Origin: Byssochlamys sp. IMV 00236
Taxonomy: Eukaryota > Ascomycota > Eurotiomycetes > Eurotiales > Thermoascaceae
Direction: 5' to 3'
DNA: 64,000 bases
Assembly: GCA_001931875.2 (NCBI GenBank)
Contig: MSJH02000822.1
Coordinates: 1-64,000, forward strand
Made by a program: the position numbers and the translations under genes. The first letter of the stretch is position 1. Every line of letters starts with the position of its first letter. The notes beneath the pieces are model-generated. The model searched no databases. It saw only the letters and a list, made by a program, of their open reading frames with translations, and was not told the origin of the DNA. Below are positions 54,356 to 64,000 of this stretch, one piece after another.

Positions 54356-54642
54356 TATTATAGTACTAGCCTAGGAAAATTTACTAGTAAATACTTATAT
54401 AAGTTAGAAGAGTAAGACTTAACTCTTTTAAATTATATAAGGAATTATATAACCTTATATAAATATCTTTAGTATATAGCTTAATCTAGATTTAAGCTTT
54501 TTAAGTTATATCTTATTTATTAAGCTTACTTATAATAGCTTATTTTAGTCTAAATTAGCTAAATAGAGATTTTATAGCTAATTCTAGTATTAACTACTTA
54601 TTCTATTTATTTTAGCTTATTTTTTAAGTATATACCTTAATA
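54356..54642 (+). repeat. Solo LTR inserted in the Gypsy-C leader
   Basis: A 287-bp sequence related to the Gypsy-C LTR but lacking an internal block of about 50 bases and differing at its 3' end, so it is from a related subfamily. It is flanked by aatat on both sides (54351-54355 and 54643-54647). A frame three bases to the left with duplication ataaa works equally well. The uninterrupted leader is seen in Gypsy-D near 660-720. LTR-LTR recombination after insertion would leave exactly this. Confidence 0.75.
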
Positions 54643-54647
54643 AATAT

Positions 54648-57600
54648 TATTATTTAGTATATAAATATATTAGTAAAGTTAATACTACTATAAATAAAGT
54701 AAATTATTAAGCTAAAATATACTTCTAAGAGCTTTAATAAGAATTTATTATTATTTAATAGAGATTTAAATAAGAAGTTATTAAGCTTAAGGCTATTTAA
54801 TAATATTAAAAGACTTAGCTTTAAAAAAAGAAATAGTAATATATTTAGGCTATCTTTAAAAAAAATTAAGCCTATTATATAATTATACCTACTATAAATA
54901 TATCTCTATTTATATTTAAATTTAAGCCTAATATTAAGAGATTTATAATTACTTTAATAAAAACGCTTAAAATACCTATTATTATATCTTTCTCTATCTT
55001 TAAATTTTTAAAGTAACTCTTAAACTTAAATAAATTTAAAGGTAATTAAAAGAATTTTCGGCGCTTTATAATTTAAATTTAAGGGAAAATAATAATTAAT
55101 TAAGACTAATTCTTTACCTCTTAAAGCTATATAGCTTATATAATTAATTACTTAAAGAATACGCCCTATATTTAAATATTACCTTATATTAAAAATAAGA
55201 CTTATATTCTTAATAATTACTAGGAGATTCTAAATCTTTTAAAGTATATATTTAATAATTTTAATTATATAAATAATATATATAGTAAACTATTTAACCT
55301 CCGCTAGATTAATAAGAAGTTTAAAACTTTTTTTATTAAATTTTAATATTTAATACTAGAAGGAGAAATATTTAAAAGAATATTATCTATTTTACTTAAG
55401 TAAGCTATTAATTAAAAATTTAAGAAATATTATTATATAATTAGCCTTTAAGTTATAAATATTATTAATTTATTAAATTCTTATAAGATCTTAAGAACTA
55501 TTACTATTAATATATTATAAACTAGTCTCTTATTATAAGAATATATATTACTATTTTAAAACTTATTTAATATACTTAATCTCTTTTATTTATTTTAAAC
55601 CTTATTCTTACTATAAGAATTAATAGTTAATCTTAAAGAAACTTAATATAAAAAGATAAGCTAGCTTTAATATAGTAATATAACCCTATAAATTTAAGCG
55701 TATCTAAATACTTAAATAGAAGAGAATATAGCCTATTATATTATAAGACTAGTATTTACTTCTATTATAATTCTTTAAAATACTATATTAAAAACTGCCT
55801 ATACCTTAATAACTGCTAGAAGATATAGACTATAGCTATATATAAGCCTTATCCTTAGACTTCTTAGATAATCTAGTTCTTAAACTTATATAGCTTATTT
55901 CTTAATTAATCTTTAGTAAAAAGAGTAAGTCTAGATTAAATTATAGCTAAGCTTAGAACTTATATATTATTTAAATCTTCGCCGCTATTATTTATAGAAT
56001 TAACCTTAAAGAATACTTATAATAATTAAAGTTAATAATACTACTTATAATATTAAAAAAAAGAAGAAAAAAAAATTTTATTAAGATAAAATTAAAAAAG
56101 AATTTTACTAAAATAAAATTAAGATATATTTATTAATATATGCCCTGCTAAATACTAAAGCTAAAAGATATAGATTTATTAATTAAAAATAGGCTAAGAA
56201 TTAAAAGCTAAAGCTTACCTCCTTAAAGAATTTAATAACTTATATATATTTAATAGGAGAGAACTAGAGAATAGAAAGATTATTTACTATATTTAATTAA
56301 ATATAAAGATTAAGAACTATTTTAAATAAAATACTAAGTTTTATATTATTTAACTAGTATATTATCTTATTATTTTAAGACTTTTCTAGTTAAAGCGCTA
56401 TAACTTATACTTATAATTTATTGCTTATAATATAGCGTTTAATAATAATAATTATTAAAAGAACTATAATATACTCTTAAAGCTAATTAAAATATTTATT
56501 CTATATAATATTCCCTTAAAAGCCCTATTTTAATATCTCTTCTTATAATTAAAAGAATTAGAAAAAAAAAATATAGCCTTTATCTTTTTAACCGCCTATT
56601 TTACTTATACTTAATAAAATACTTAGATATTTATAATTACTTTAGATAATCTAGAGGCTATTTTAAGAATTAAATATACTTAAGAAGAAGACCTTATTAA
56701 CTTATTATCTGAGAAGTTTAAGAATTATATTAATATCTTTTCTCCTAAGGAGGCTAAGTACTTACTATTATATTATTTTTATAACTATAATATTAAGCTA
56801 TTAGAAAGAAAGCTACTTCTCTTTAAGCCTTTATATACTATATTCTAAGATAAGTTAAAAGTCTTAAAGAAATAGATTAAAAAAAATTTAAAAAAAGAAT
56901 TTATTTACCTAAGTTCTTTACCTACTATATTCTTAATTCTATTTATTAAAAAGCTTAGTAGAGGAATATAAATCTATATAGACTATTAAGCCTTAAACGC
57001 AATAATAATTAAGAACTATTATTCTTTACCTTTAACTAAGAAGACTTTAAATAACTTAAAAAGAATAAAGTATTTTATAAAGATTAATATTATCTCTATA
57101 TTTTATAACCTTTATATTAAGAAGAAATAAGAATATTTAACTGCTTTTTATATATATCTTAATCTATTTAAATTACTAGTAATACTATTTAGTCTTATAG
57201 AAGCCTTAGTAATATTTTAATAATTTATTAATAATATTCTATAAGATTACTTTAATATCTTCTATATTATATATCTTAATAATATCTTAATATATAGTAT
57301 AACCTGCTTTAAATATATTTAATATATTTATATTATCTTATAGAAGCTATATAAAGCCGGCCTATATATAAAGATTTAAAAGTATAAGTTTATTATCCTT
57401 AAGATTAAGTTTTTTAATATTATTATTAGCCGAGACTATATTAAAATAAACTTAAATAAAATAAAGATAATTATAGAATAGAAGACCCTAATTTATATAA
57501 TTAATATATAAGCCTTTATTAAGTTTAGTAATTTCTATTATTAATTTATTTATAACTTCTCTAAAATAATTATTTTATTTATTAATTTAACTTAAAAAAG

Positions 57601-59986
57601 AGTTCTCTTTAAATAAATATTAGCCTATTAATTTAGTTTTAAAGCTTTAAAAATAGTATTTATTAAAGCCTTAATCTTAAGGCTATTTAATTAAACTTAT
57701 AAAGTTATTATTAAAACTAATTTATCTAATTATATATTTATTAAAGTTATATCTTAATATAATAATAAAAGAATCTTATACCTTATTATATTTTTCTCTA
57801 AGAAGCTATTTATTATAGAATATAATTATAAGATTTATAATAAGAAACTTTTAGTAATTATTTACTACTTTAAAGAATAGTATTTTAAACTTAAAAGTAT
57901 ATTATTACTAATTAAGATTATTATAAACTATTATAATCTAGAGTATTTTATATTAATTAAGCTATTAAACTAATATTAAGCTTATTAATTTAAGTTCTTA
58001 TCTTAATTTAATTTCTATATTATATATTACTTTAAAAAATAAGGAATAAAGCCTAATACCTTAATTAAGAGATTAGAGGACTTTCTTAAAGAAAAAGATA
58101 AATAACTATAATATTAAAGCTAAATAGTCTTAAAAAAGAAAAACCTAGACTTATAAATTTAGAAATTTCTAAAATTAAATATTATTACTAGAAGTTAAGT
58201 AATAAGGCGCGTCTACTTTATTAATCTAATAGCTTAAAAGATTAAAAATTCTGCTAAACTTATAAGAATATTTGCTTAATTTATTCTAAGAAGCTAAATT
58301 ATTTAGCTTAAGGAATTTACTTAATTTACTCTATTACTTAATTAGTTTATTAAGATTATTTAACTTATTAAGAGAATAAGCTAGCCTATTAAAAGGACTA
58401 TTCTGCTTATTAAAGATATAGCCTCGCCTATTAAGTAAAATTAGCTAAATTTCTCTATTATACTTAATAAGTTAAAACTTTCGCTTAATATTAAAGACTT
58501 AATAAAAATAGCTTATTTATTTAATAATTTTATATAGTTTATTCTATAAGCCCTAGATTATAAGACTAATTATTACCTTAAAATTATCTTAGCTAATTGC
58601 TAATAAAAGGAGAAATACTTATATTATTAAAATTACTTATATATCTTTAATTATAATAAGCTAAGAGCTTACTTATTATAAGAATATTATAATAAATATA
58701 TATTTAAATATTTAAGAAAGTATAAGCTATATAACTTATTATCTTAAGAATATTATTAGCTAAATATATATTAATATATTAATTACTAGACTTAAAACTA
58801 TTATATTTATTACTAAGTTATACCTTTAAATAAAGGCTATTAAGAAGTCTTATACTAGCTCTTAGTCCTTAAATATTTTTAGCAGAATATCTTAATAGAC
58901 TTTATTACTAGATTTATACTCTATTAAAGCTATAATATTATACTAGTTATTATAGATTAACTTATAAAAATAAGGTATTTTATATTTTACTATATTATCT
59001 ATAATATTAAGAGAATAATATAATTATATATTTACTATATATAGAAGCTTTATAGATTATTAAAGACTATAGTCTTTAATTAAAATTTATAATTTATTAT
59101 TACTTTCTAGAAATATTTAATTTAATATTTAAATATTATAAACCTATTATTTATTATATATTACTCTAAGATTAATAGCTAGATTAAATATATAAATGCT
59201 ATTTTAAAATAATACCTATAGGCTTATATTAATTATTTATAAAATAATTAGGTTAACTAGTTATCTCTAGCTAAATTTATATTAAACTCCTATTATTTTA
59301 AAATAATAAGAATATTATTATTCTTTATAAACTATAGGTTTTATTTATATATAAGATTTAAGCCTATATAATCTATAAACTAACCTGCTATTAGAGATAT
59401 TAAAGCCTTTACTAAAAAAATATAAGATATTATAGATTATATTTAAACCTAGATCTATATAGCTTAAGCTTATTATAAAGAATAAGTTAACTACTATTAA
59501 ACCTTAGCCTGCTATTATTAAATAAGATAGTTTATTTAATTAAATGCTTAAAATATTTATATTTAATATCTTTAAAAGAAGCTTAACTAAAAGAATTTTA
59601 GCTTATTTTATATTATTAAGATTATTAGCTTATATACTTATTAGCTTAACTTACCCGCCTTAATATATATCTATCTTATATTTAATATTAGCCTACTTTA
59701 TCTCGCCGCTAAAAATCCTATGCTTAAATAGAGATAACTTAAACTACTACTTATTAAAGTTAATAGCCTTAAAGAATAAGTTATTAAAGATATTTTAAAT
59801 TCCTAATAAGAATATTATAGCTATAGAGATTTTTAATTATATTATATAATTAAATAGCTTAATTATAATAACTTAATTAAAGAACTTATATAATACTTAT
59901 AATATACTTAAGAGATTATTATAAACTTTTATTATTATACTTTAATAAGCTTAAACTAAGAGATAGTCTTAATAGAGCTTAACTTT
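54648..59986 (+). pseudogene. Gypsy-C gag-pol remnant
   Basis: Plus-strand remnant in Ty3/Gypsy order. Gag occupies about 54.7-56.3 kb. The RT active site reads YLNN at 57272-57283, followed by ILIYS, where the family has YLDD. RNase H near 57775-57880 shows FFSKKL...YNYKIYNKKLLVII. The integrase core near 58931-58995 reads ILVIID.LIKIRYFI. Near 59400-59700 a tail reads like the C-terminal integrase region, with ALIYIYLIFNISLLYL, the family's HPVFHISLL-type block. A terminal chromodomain could not be confirmed. Stops from RIP occur in all domains. Confidence 0.82.
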
Positions 59987-60000
59987 AAGAAGAGAAGTAT

Positions 60001-60331
60001 TATTATAATACTAGCTTAAGAAGCTAATATAATTTTATTTTTATAAAAAACTCTCTTTTATATAGATTTATTAGCTAATACTTATATAAGTTAAAAAAGT
60101 AAGACTTAACTCTTTTAGATTATATAAGAAATTATATAATCTTATAAAGAATATCTTTAATATATAGCTTAATCTAGATTTAAGCTCTTAAAGCTATATC
60201 TTATTTATTAAGCCTATTTATAATAACTTATTTAGTTTAAATTAGCTAAATAGAGATTCTATAGCTAGTTTTAATATTAATTACTTTATTTTATTTATCT
60301 TAGTTTATCTTCTAAGCTTATTCCCTTAGTA
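60001..60331 (+). repeat. 3' LTR of Gypsy-C
   Basis: About 331 bp, matching 53897-54225 with small indels. It starts tattataatactag directly after the purine tract and ends near cccttagta. Confidence 0.8.
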
Positions 60332-60337
60332 AATAGT

Positions 60338-61018
60338 AAGAGATATTCTTATTTAAGAAGTCGGGCTAAAATTTAGTATAGCTTAGTAATTATATAACTA
60401 AGACATAGACTGCCTAAGCCTTTACTTAAACTTTAGGCGTATTAGCCCTTATTTTAACTATTCGTTTAAGCGTAATCTTTAACTAATCTTAAACTTATAG
60501 CCTAAGAGCCTTTATAACTTATCTCTAAAGTTACTTAGACTTTAAGCCTAATTATAATTCCCTTTAGCATTAATATTAAGTATTACTGCTTAAAGTTTTA
60601 TAAAACTCTTTAATAAGTAAGCTTAATATTCTTCCTCTAAATTCTCTAAGGTATACCTAGAAGGTTAGGTATATTATTTAAAGACCTTTAAGTATATATA
60701 GCCTATAAGCCTTAGTCTATTTAGTACTAGTTTAACTAATCTAGGGGCATTCTTCGTAAGTACGTTTAGGGACGCTTAGTAAAGGTTTTAGCGGTATAAG
60801 CCCTAATATAGGTACTAAGAATACAGTATAATACTCCGCAGAATAAGAGAGAAGATTAGTATAAAAGTTTTAAAGAGGCTTTTAGCTGCTAATTTAATAA
60901 TAGTTTAATTAATTTAGCGCCTATTCTTAACTAAATATTAAGGCCCTTTAATTATACGATTATATATATTATATAATTAAAATTTAACCTATTACCCGCG
61001 CTAATAGAATATCTTCTT
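60338..61018. mobile_element. Possible small TIR element, identity unknown
   Basis: About 680 bases that are absent from the matching left arm/R junction (14618|19945), so probably an insertion. The left end (agatattcttatttaagaag, then tcgggctaa) resembles the reverse complement of the right end (agatattctatta, then gcgcgggtaa), suggesting imperfect terminal inverted repeats of 30-45 bases. The interior is clearly richer in G+C than its surroundings (for example near 60740-60840) yet is still poor in CA and TG. I recognise no transposase or RNA gene. It could be a MITE-like element or a relic of unrelated DNA. Confidence 0.35.
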
Positions 61019-61032
61019 TTATTTATTAAGGG

Positions 61033-61705
61033 AATACCTTAATAATATTAATTTTAAATTAATCTTAGTCTTTACTTTTAGTAACTTGCTTTTTTATTTA
61101 TTTTATCTTATAAACGCGCTATAAGTATAATTTCTACTTTATTTATATTATATATATATTAATTTTATATAAACTAGTAATTTACTATCTTTAGCTAATA
61201 ATAATAATAGAAGTAATAGTAAGTAGTCTTTTAATTAATACTAAGTATATATTAAATAAGGTTTTAATTTAAATCCTATATTTACTTTCTTTAAATAAAG
61301 AAAATTAAGTTCTCGCGTAAAATATATTAATAAATATATTACTAATAAGAATATATTAATAAAGATAAAATATAATTATTTTTATAGCTATTTTTATAAT
61401 AATAATTATATTTATAATACTAATAGCTATAGTATTAAATTAACTAATAAATTCTTTTCTTTTATATATAAAGTATATATTAAGTTTATACTTATAAGTT
61501 ATTATCTTCTTTTTAAAGGATAAGTTTTTAAAGGTTTTAAATATATAAATATTTAAGACCTGCTAACTCTTAAGCATATGCTTAAGTTAAATTTTATTTA
61601 ATTTTAAATATTTATTTAATACTAAGCTTTTATATTTAAAGAATATTTTCTTATATTTTTAAATAATTCTAATATAATATCTTTTATTTTTTATTTATTC
61701 TTATT
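61033..61705 (+). repeat. Repeat R, right copy
   Basis: Reverse complement of 14184-14618 followed by 1256-1486. It is more intact than the left copy in places (for example ctcgcgtaaaat near 61310 and taaacgcgctataag near 61110). An 18-bp perfect palindrome, cttaagcatatgcttaag, lies at 61569-61586. In the left copy the same site is reduced to a taagtatatactta core. No reading frame. Together with the arm it may form one larger repeat. Confidence 0.7.
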
Positions 61706-64000
61706 ATAGAAAGAAGGAAATATATATTATAACTATATAACTATAGCTATATATATATTTATTTATTTTATAAATTACTATAATAATCTTTCTTTTTTTT
61801 ATTTAAACTTATATTGCTTTTACTTTAATATTTATCTTAATTAAATAATAAAATTAGTCTCTGCTATTTCTTCTAATAAGAGACCTCTATTATAGTATAT
61901 ATAAGCTCTATTTTATCTAGAATTTATACTTAACTCTTAGATAATATAAGTTAAATATAGAGTTAATATATACTTTATATTAGAATTAGCAGAGCTATTT
62001 AAATTTAATAAAGAGGTTTAAGCTCTTTTAAGTATTAAAATAGTATTAAATTAAACCTAGCCTTAAATATAATTAAAGCCTTTAAATTAACCTCTTTCTT
62101 AACCTTTATTTAATATATATTCTATATTTAATTTATATTAAGAATAATAATCTAAGTTTAATTCTTTAGAGCTTAGCTTAGTTTACTTAATCTTAGATTT
62201 AACCTAGCTTTAATAATAGCTAAAATCTCTAGATTAACCTTTTTCTTAATCTTTATTTAATATATACTTTATATTTAATCTATGTTAAAAATAGTAATTT
62301 AAGTTTAATTTTTTAAAGCTTAGCTTAATTTACTTAGTTCTAGATTTAACCTAGCTTTAATAATAGCTAAAACCTTTAAATTAACCTTTTTTTTAATCTT
62401 TATTTAATATATACTTTATATTTAATCTATATTAAAAATAGTAATTCGAGTTTAATTTTTTAAAGCTTAGCTTAGTTTATTTAATTTTAAATTTAATCTA
62501 GCTCTAATAATAGCTAGAATCTTTAGGTTAACTTTTTTTAAATCTTTATTTAGTATATACTAAATAAATCTTTTATCTTTAACTAATATATATTTAATAG
62601 CAGATTTAAATAAAAATATTAAAATAATCTTAAACTTAGTATTTTTATTAGAAGATTAATTATTACTATTATTTAAAGATATATTATAAGAATTATTAAG
62701 ATTAAATAATAAATAAAGTTAATTTATTTAATAGTTAATAGCTCTTTAATTCTATTAATTTAAAAGATATATTTAATATATACTTAAAGATATATTAAGC
62801 TTTTACCTTATTATTTCTCTATATTTATTAAGAGATTTATATAATATTATTATAGTTTTACTATATATTATTAATATTATAGCTAAAAAGCTCTTATTAT
62901 TTAATAATATCTTTTATATATTATTATAGACTAAATATAAATTAGCCTTATTAATATTTAATTTAGGCTATATATAAACTAAATATATATTAAATATAAA
63001 TTTATTATTTAATAGCTCTTAGTAAAGATAAGTTTCTCTCTATATTATAATTATCTTAAAAGTAATTATTTTTAAATAATTCTATATGCTTTTAAGTATA
63101 AGTCTACTATTTAAAAAAGATTTTTAATATTTCTTATAATAATATAGTAAGAATTTATAGTTTAGTTTTATTTTAAAGCTATCTTTTAATATTTAGATAT
63201 TTTTTACCTTATTAATATATAGTTTAAAGGATTTCTTAGTATAAATTTAAATTTTATAAATATTTTAGTTAATAAATAAAGAAATAAGATCTTTTAAACT
63301 TTTTATAAAAATTATATTTAATATATATTTAGCAGAAGATAAATATATGCTTAAGATATTTTTACTAGTTAAGAGAAAGATAAATAAAATATAAATAGTT
63401 ACTAAAGCCTAAATATACTTAATATATATTTTATATTTATTAAGATAATATTAATCTAGTATTTATTTCTTATATATATTTATAATAATAGTCTATATTT
63501 CTTCTTTATTTAAAATATATACTTATTAAATATATTAATATATAGCTTATAATAATATTTAAAATAATAATTTAAATATTTAAAAATATATATAATAAGT
63601 TTATAAAAAGATAAAAATATAATAATAAATATTAATCTCTAAAATAAGGTTAATATATACTAAATATATAATAAGAATAAATTAAACATATATTTAGCTT
63701 TAGAATTTTAGCTTAAGATTAAAAAGATATTTAAATTTTTAAGTATTATCTTATAAGCTAAATCTATTTTAAGATATTTAGCTTTTATAAATGTTTTTAC
63801 TTAAGTATTTATATAATAAATAATAATATATTCTTTAATTTTATTAATATTAACTGTATAAATTTATTATTTATTATTTTTTTATATTAGTTAAATTTAT
63901 ATTCTTATATAACCTTTATATAATATTAATATATATAAAATATATAATAAGAATAAATTCTAACTAGTAATATTTAAACTAAATAAATATTATAGAAGTT
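61706..64000. other. A+T-rich non-coding stretch with a tandem array
   Basis: 2.3 kb of RIP-affected DNA to the window edge. The only structure I can support is the 147-bp tandem array at 62045-62563. No RT, transposase or helicase motif is readable, and there are no LTR pairs within the window. Confidence 0.5.
62045..62563. repeat. 147-bp tandem repeat, about 3.5 units
   Basis: The landmark ttaacct/ttaact with a T-run recurs at 62086, 62233, 62380 and 62527, exactly 147 bases apart each time. Each unit carries aaagcttagctta...tagatttaacctagct. A partial unit precedes 62086, and the match ends near 62563. Part of the unit resembles the inner end of the inverted arms (about 52340-52420). Confidence 0.85.

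Larger units (their letters stand above)
53897..60331 (+). mobile_element. Gypsy-C: Ty3/Gypsy element with a solo LTR inside
   Basis: LTRs of about 329 bp (53897-54225) and about 331 bp (60001-60331) flank a plus-strand gag-pol remnant. A purine tract, aagaagagaag (59987-59997), precedes the right LTR. Net length without the internal solo LTR is about 6.1 kb. It is the sister of the minus-strand Gypsy-D at the left edge. The flanking bases (aatat on the left, aatag on the right) are not an exact duplication, so the ends are certain only to within a few bases. Confidence 0.85.

Noticed and set aside
60338..61018. Possible rDNA spacer or non-coding RNA gene because of higher G+C
   Set aside because: No rRNA, 5S or tRNA landmarks could be found. 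It is kept only as a possible TIR element.
61569..61586. cttaagcatat resembling the start of large-subunit rRNA
   Set aside because: The match ends after 11 bases and is part of an 18-bp palindrome within repeat R. The following sequence is unlike rRNA.
62045..62563. CRISPR-like array
   Set aside because: The units are contiguous 147-bp tandem copies with no short repeat/spacer alternation, and the organism is a eukaryote.
1..64000. Apparent open reading frames of moderate length
   Set aside because: Chance frames in A+T-rich DNA. Wherever a homologous frame could be read it belonged to a transposon and contained many stops, and ATG is nearly absent.
1..64000. Mitochondrial, plastid or protozoan A+T-rich genome
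   Set aside because: The base bias is specific to CA/TG loss rather than a general loss of G and C, and the content is nested fungal-type LTR elements and a Helitron.
1..64000. A new cellular defence or biosynthetic system
   Set aside because: No gene cluster outside transposons could be read. The only system visible is RIP acting on repeats, which is already known.

Overview
This window reads as a transposon graveyard from a filamentous ascomycete (Pezizomycotina) whose genome undergoes repeat-induced point mutation (RIP). It is very A+T-rich (about 80-85% by eye) and almost free of the dinucleotides CA and TG. By hand count the first 3,000 bases hold only 6 CA and 8 TG, where unmutated DNA of any ordinary composition would hold about a hundred or more of each. 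TA is hugely over-represented, while CT and AG remain common. That is the C-to-T change in CpA on both strands expected of RIP. I found no intact protein gene, no rRNA, no tRNA and no CRISPR. Every coding remnant I could read belongs to a transposable element and is full of stops.

The core is a deep nest, rebuilt from matching terminal repeats and target-site duplications (TSDs). Copia-0 (21378-52068, 5' truncated) contains Gypsy-A (22898-50881, TSD cttat), a chromodomain-type Gypsy. Gypsy-A contains Copia-4 (27807-47556, TSD tataa). Copia-4 contains a Helitron-like element (about 28662-43004). The Helitron contains Copia-3 (32151-37445, TSD cttat/cttac). Each outer element resumes in register after the inner one, so the insertion order is readable from outside in.

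To the left, Copia-1 (1487-14178, TSD cttta, minus) is split by Gypsy-B (1739-9248, TSD ttaat, minus). Copia-2 (14619-19944, TSD catat/tatat, minus) follows. The far left edge is the 5' end of a minus-strand Gypsy (Gypsy-D, LTR 804-1132) that runs out of the window. To the right, a plus-strand sister copy (Gypsy-C, 53897-60331) carries a related solo LTR inside its leader.

The older DNA into which these elements landed is itself repetitive. A pair of inverted arms (19945-21373 and 52328-53896) flanks the nest. Next to each arm lies a second inverted homology called R here (1256-1486 plus 14184-14618 against about 61033-61705). On the right, a 680-bp segment with possible terminal inverted repeats, somewhat richer in G+C, separates arm from R. 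The last 2.3 kb is A+T-rich DNA with about 3.5 copies of a 147-bp tandem repeat. An assembly gap of 168 N lies in the left arm.

Functionally everything looks dead. In all seven reverse transcriptases I located, the catalytic Asp-Asp pair reads Asn-Asn or Asp-Asn. The Helitron's HUH histidines read as tyrosines and its Walker A glycines are lost. The window is best described as one heterochromatic, RIP-inactivated A+T-rich block.
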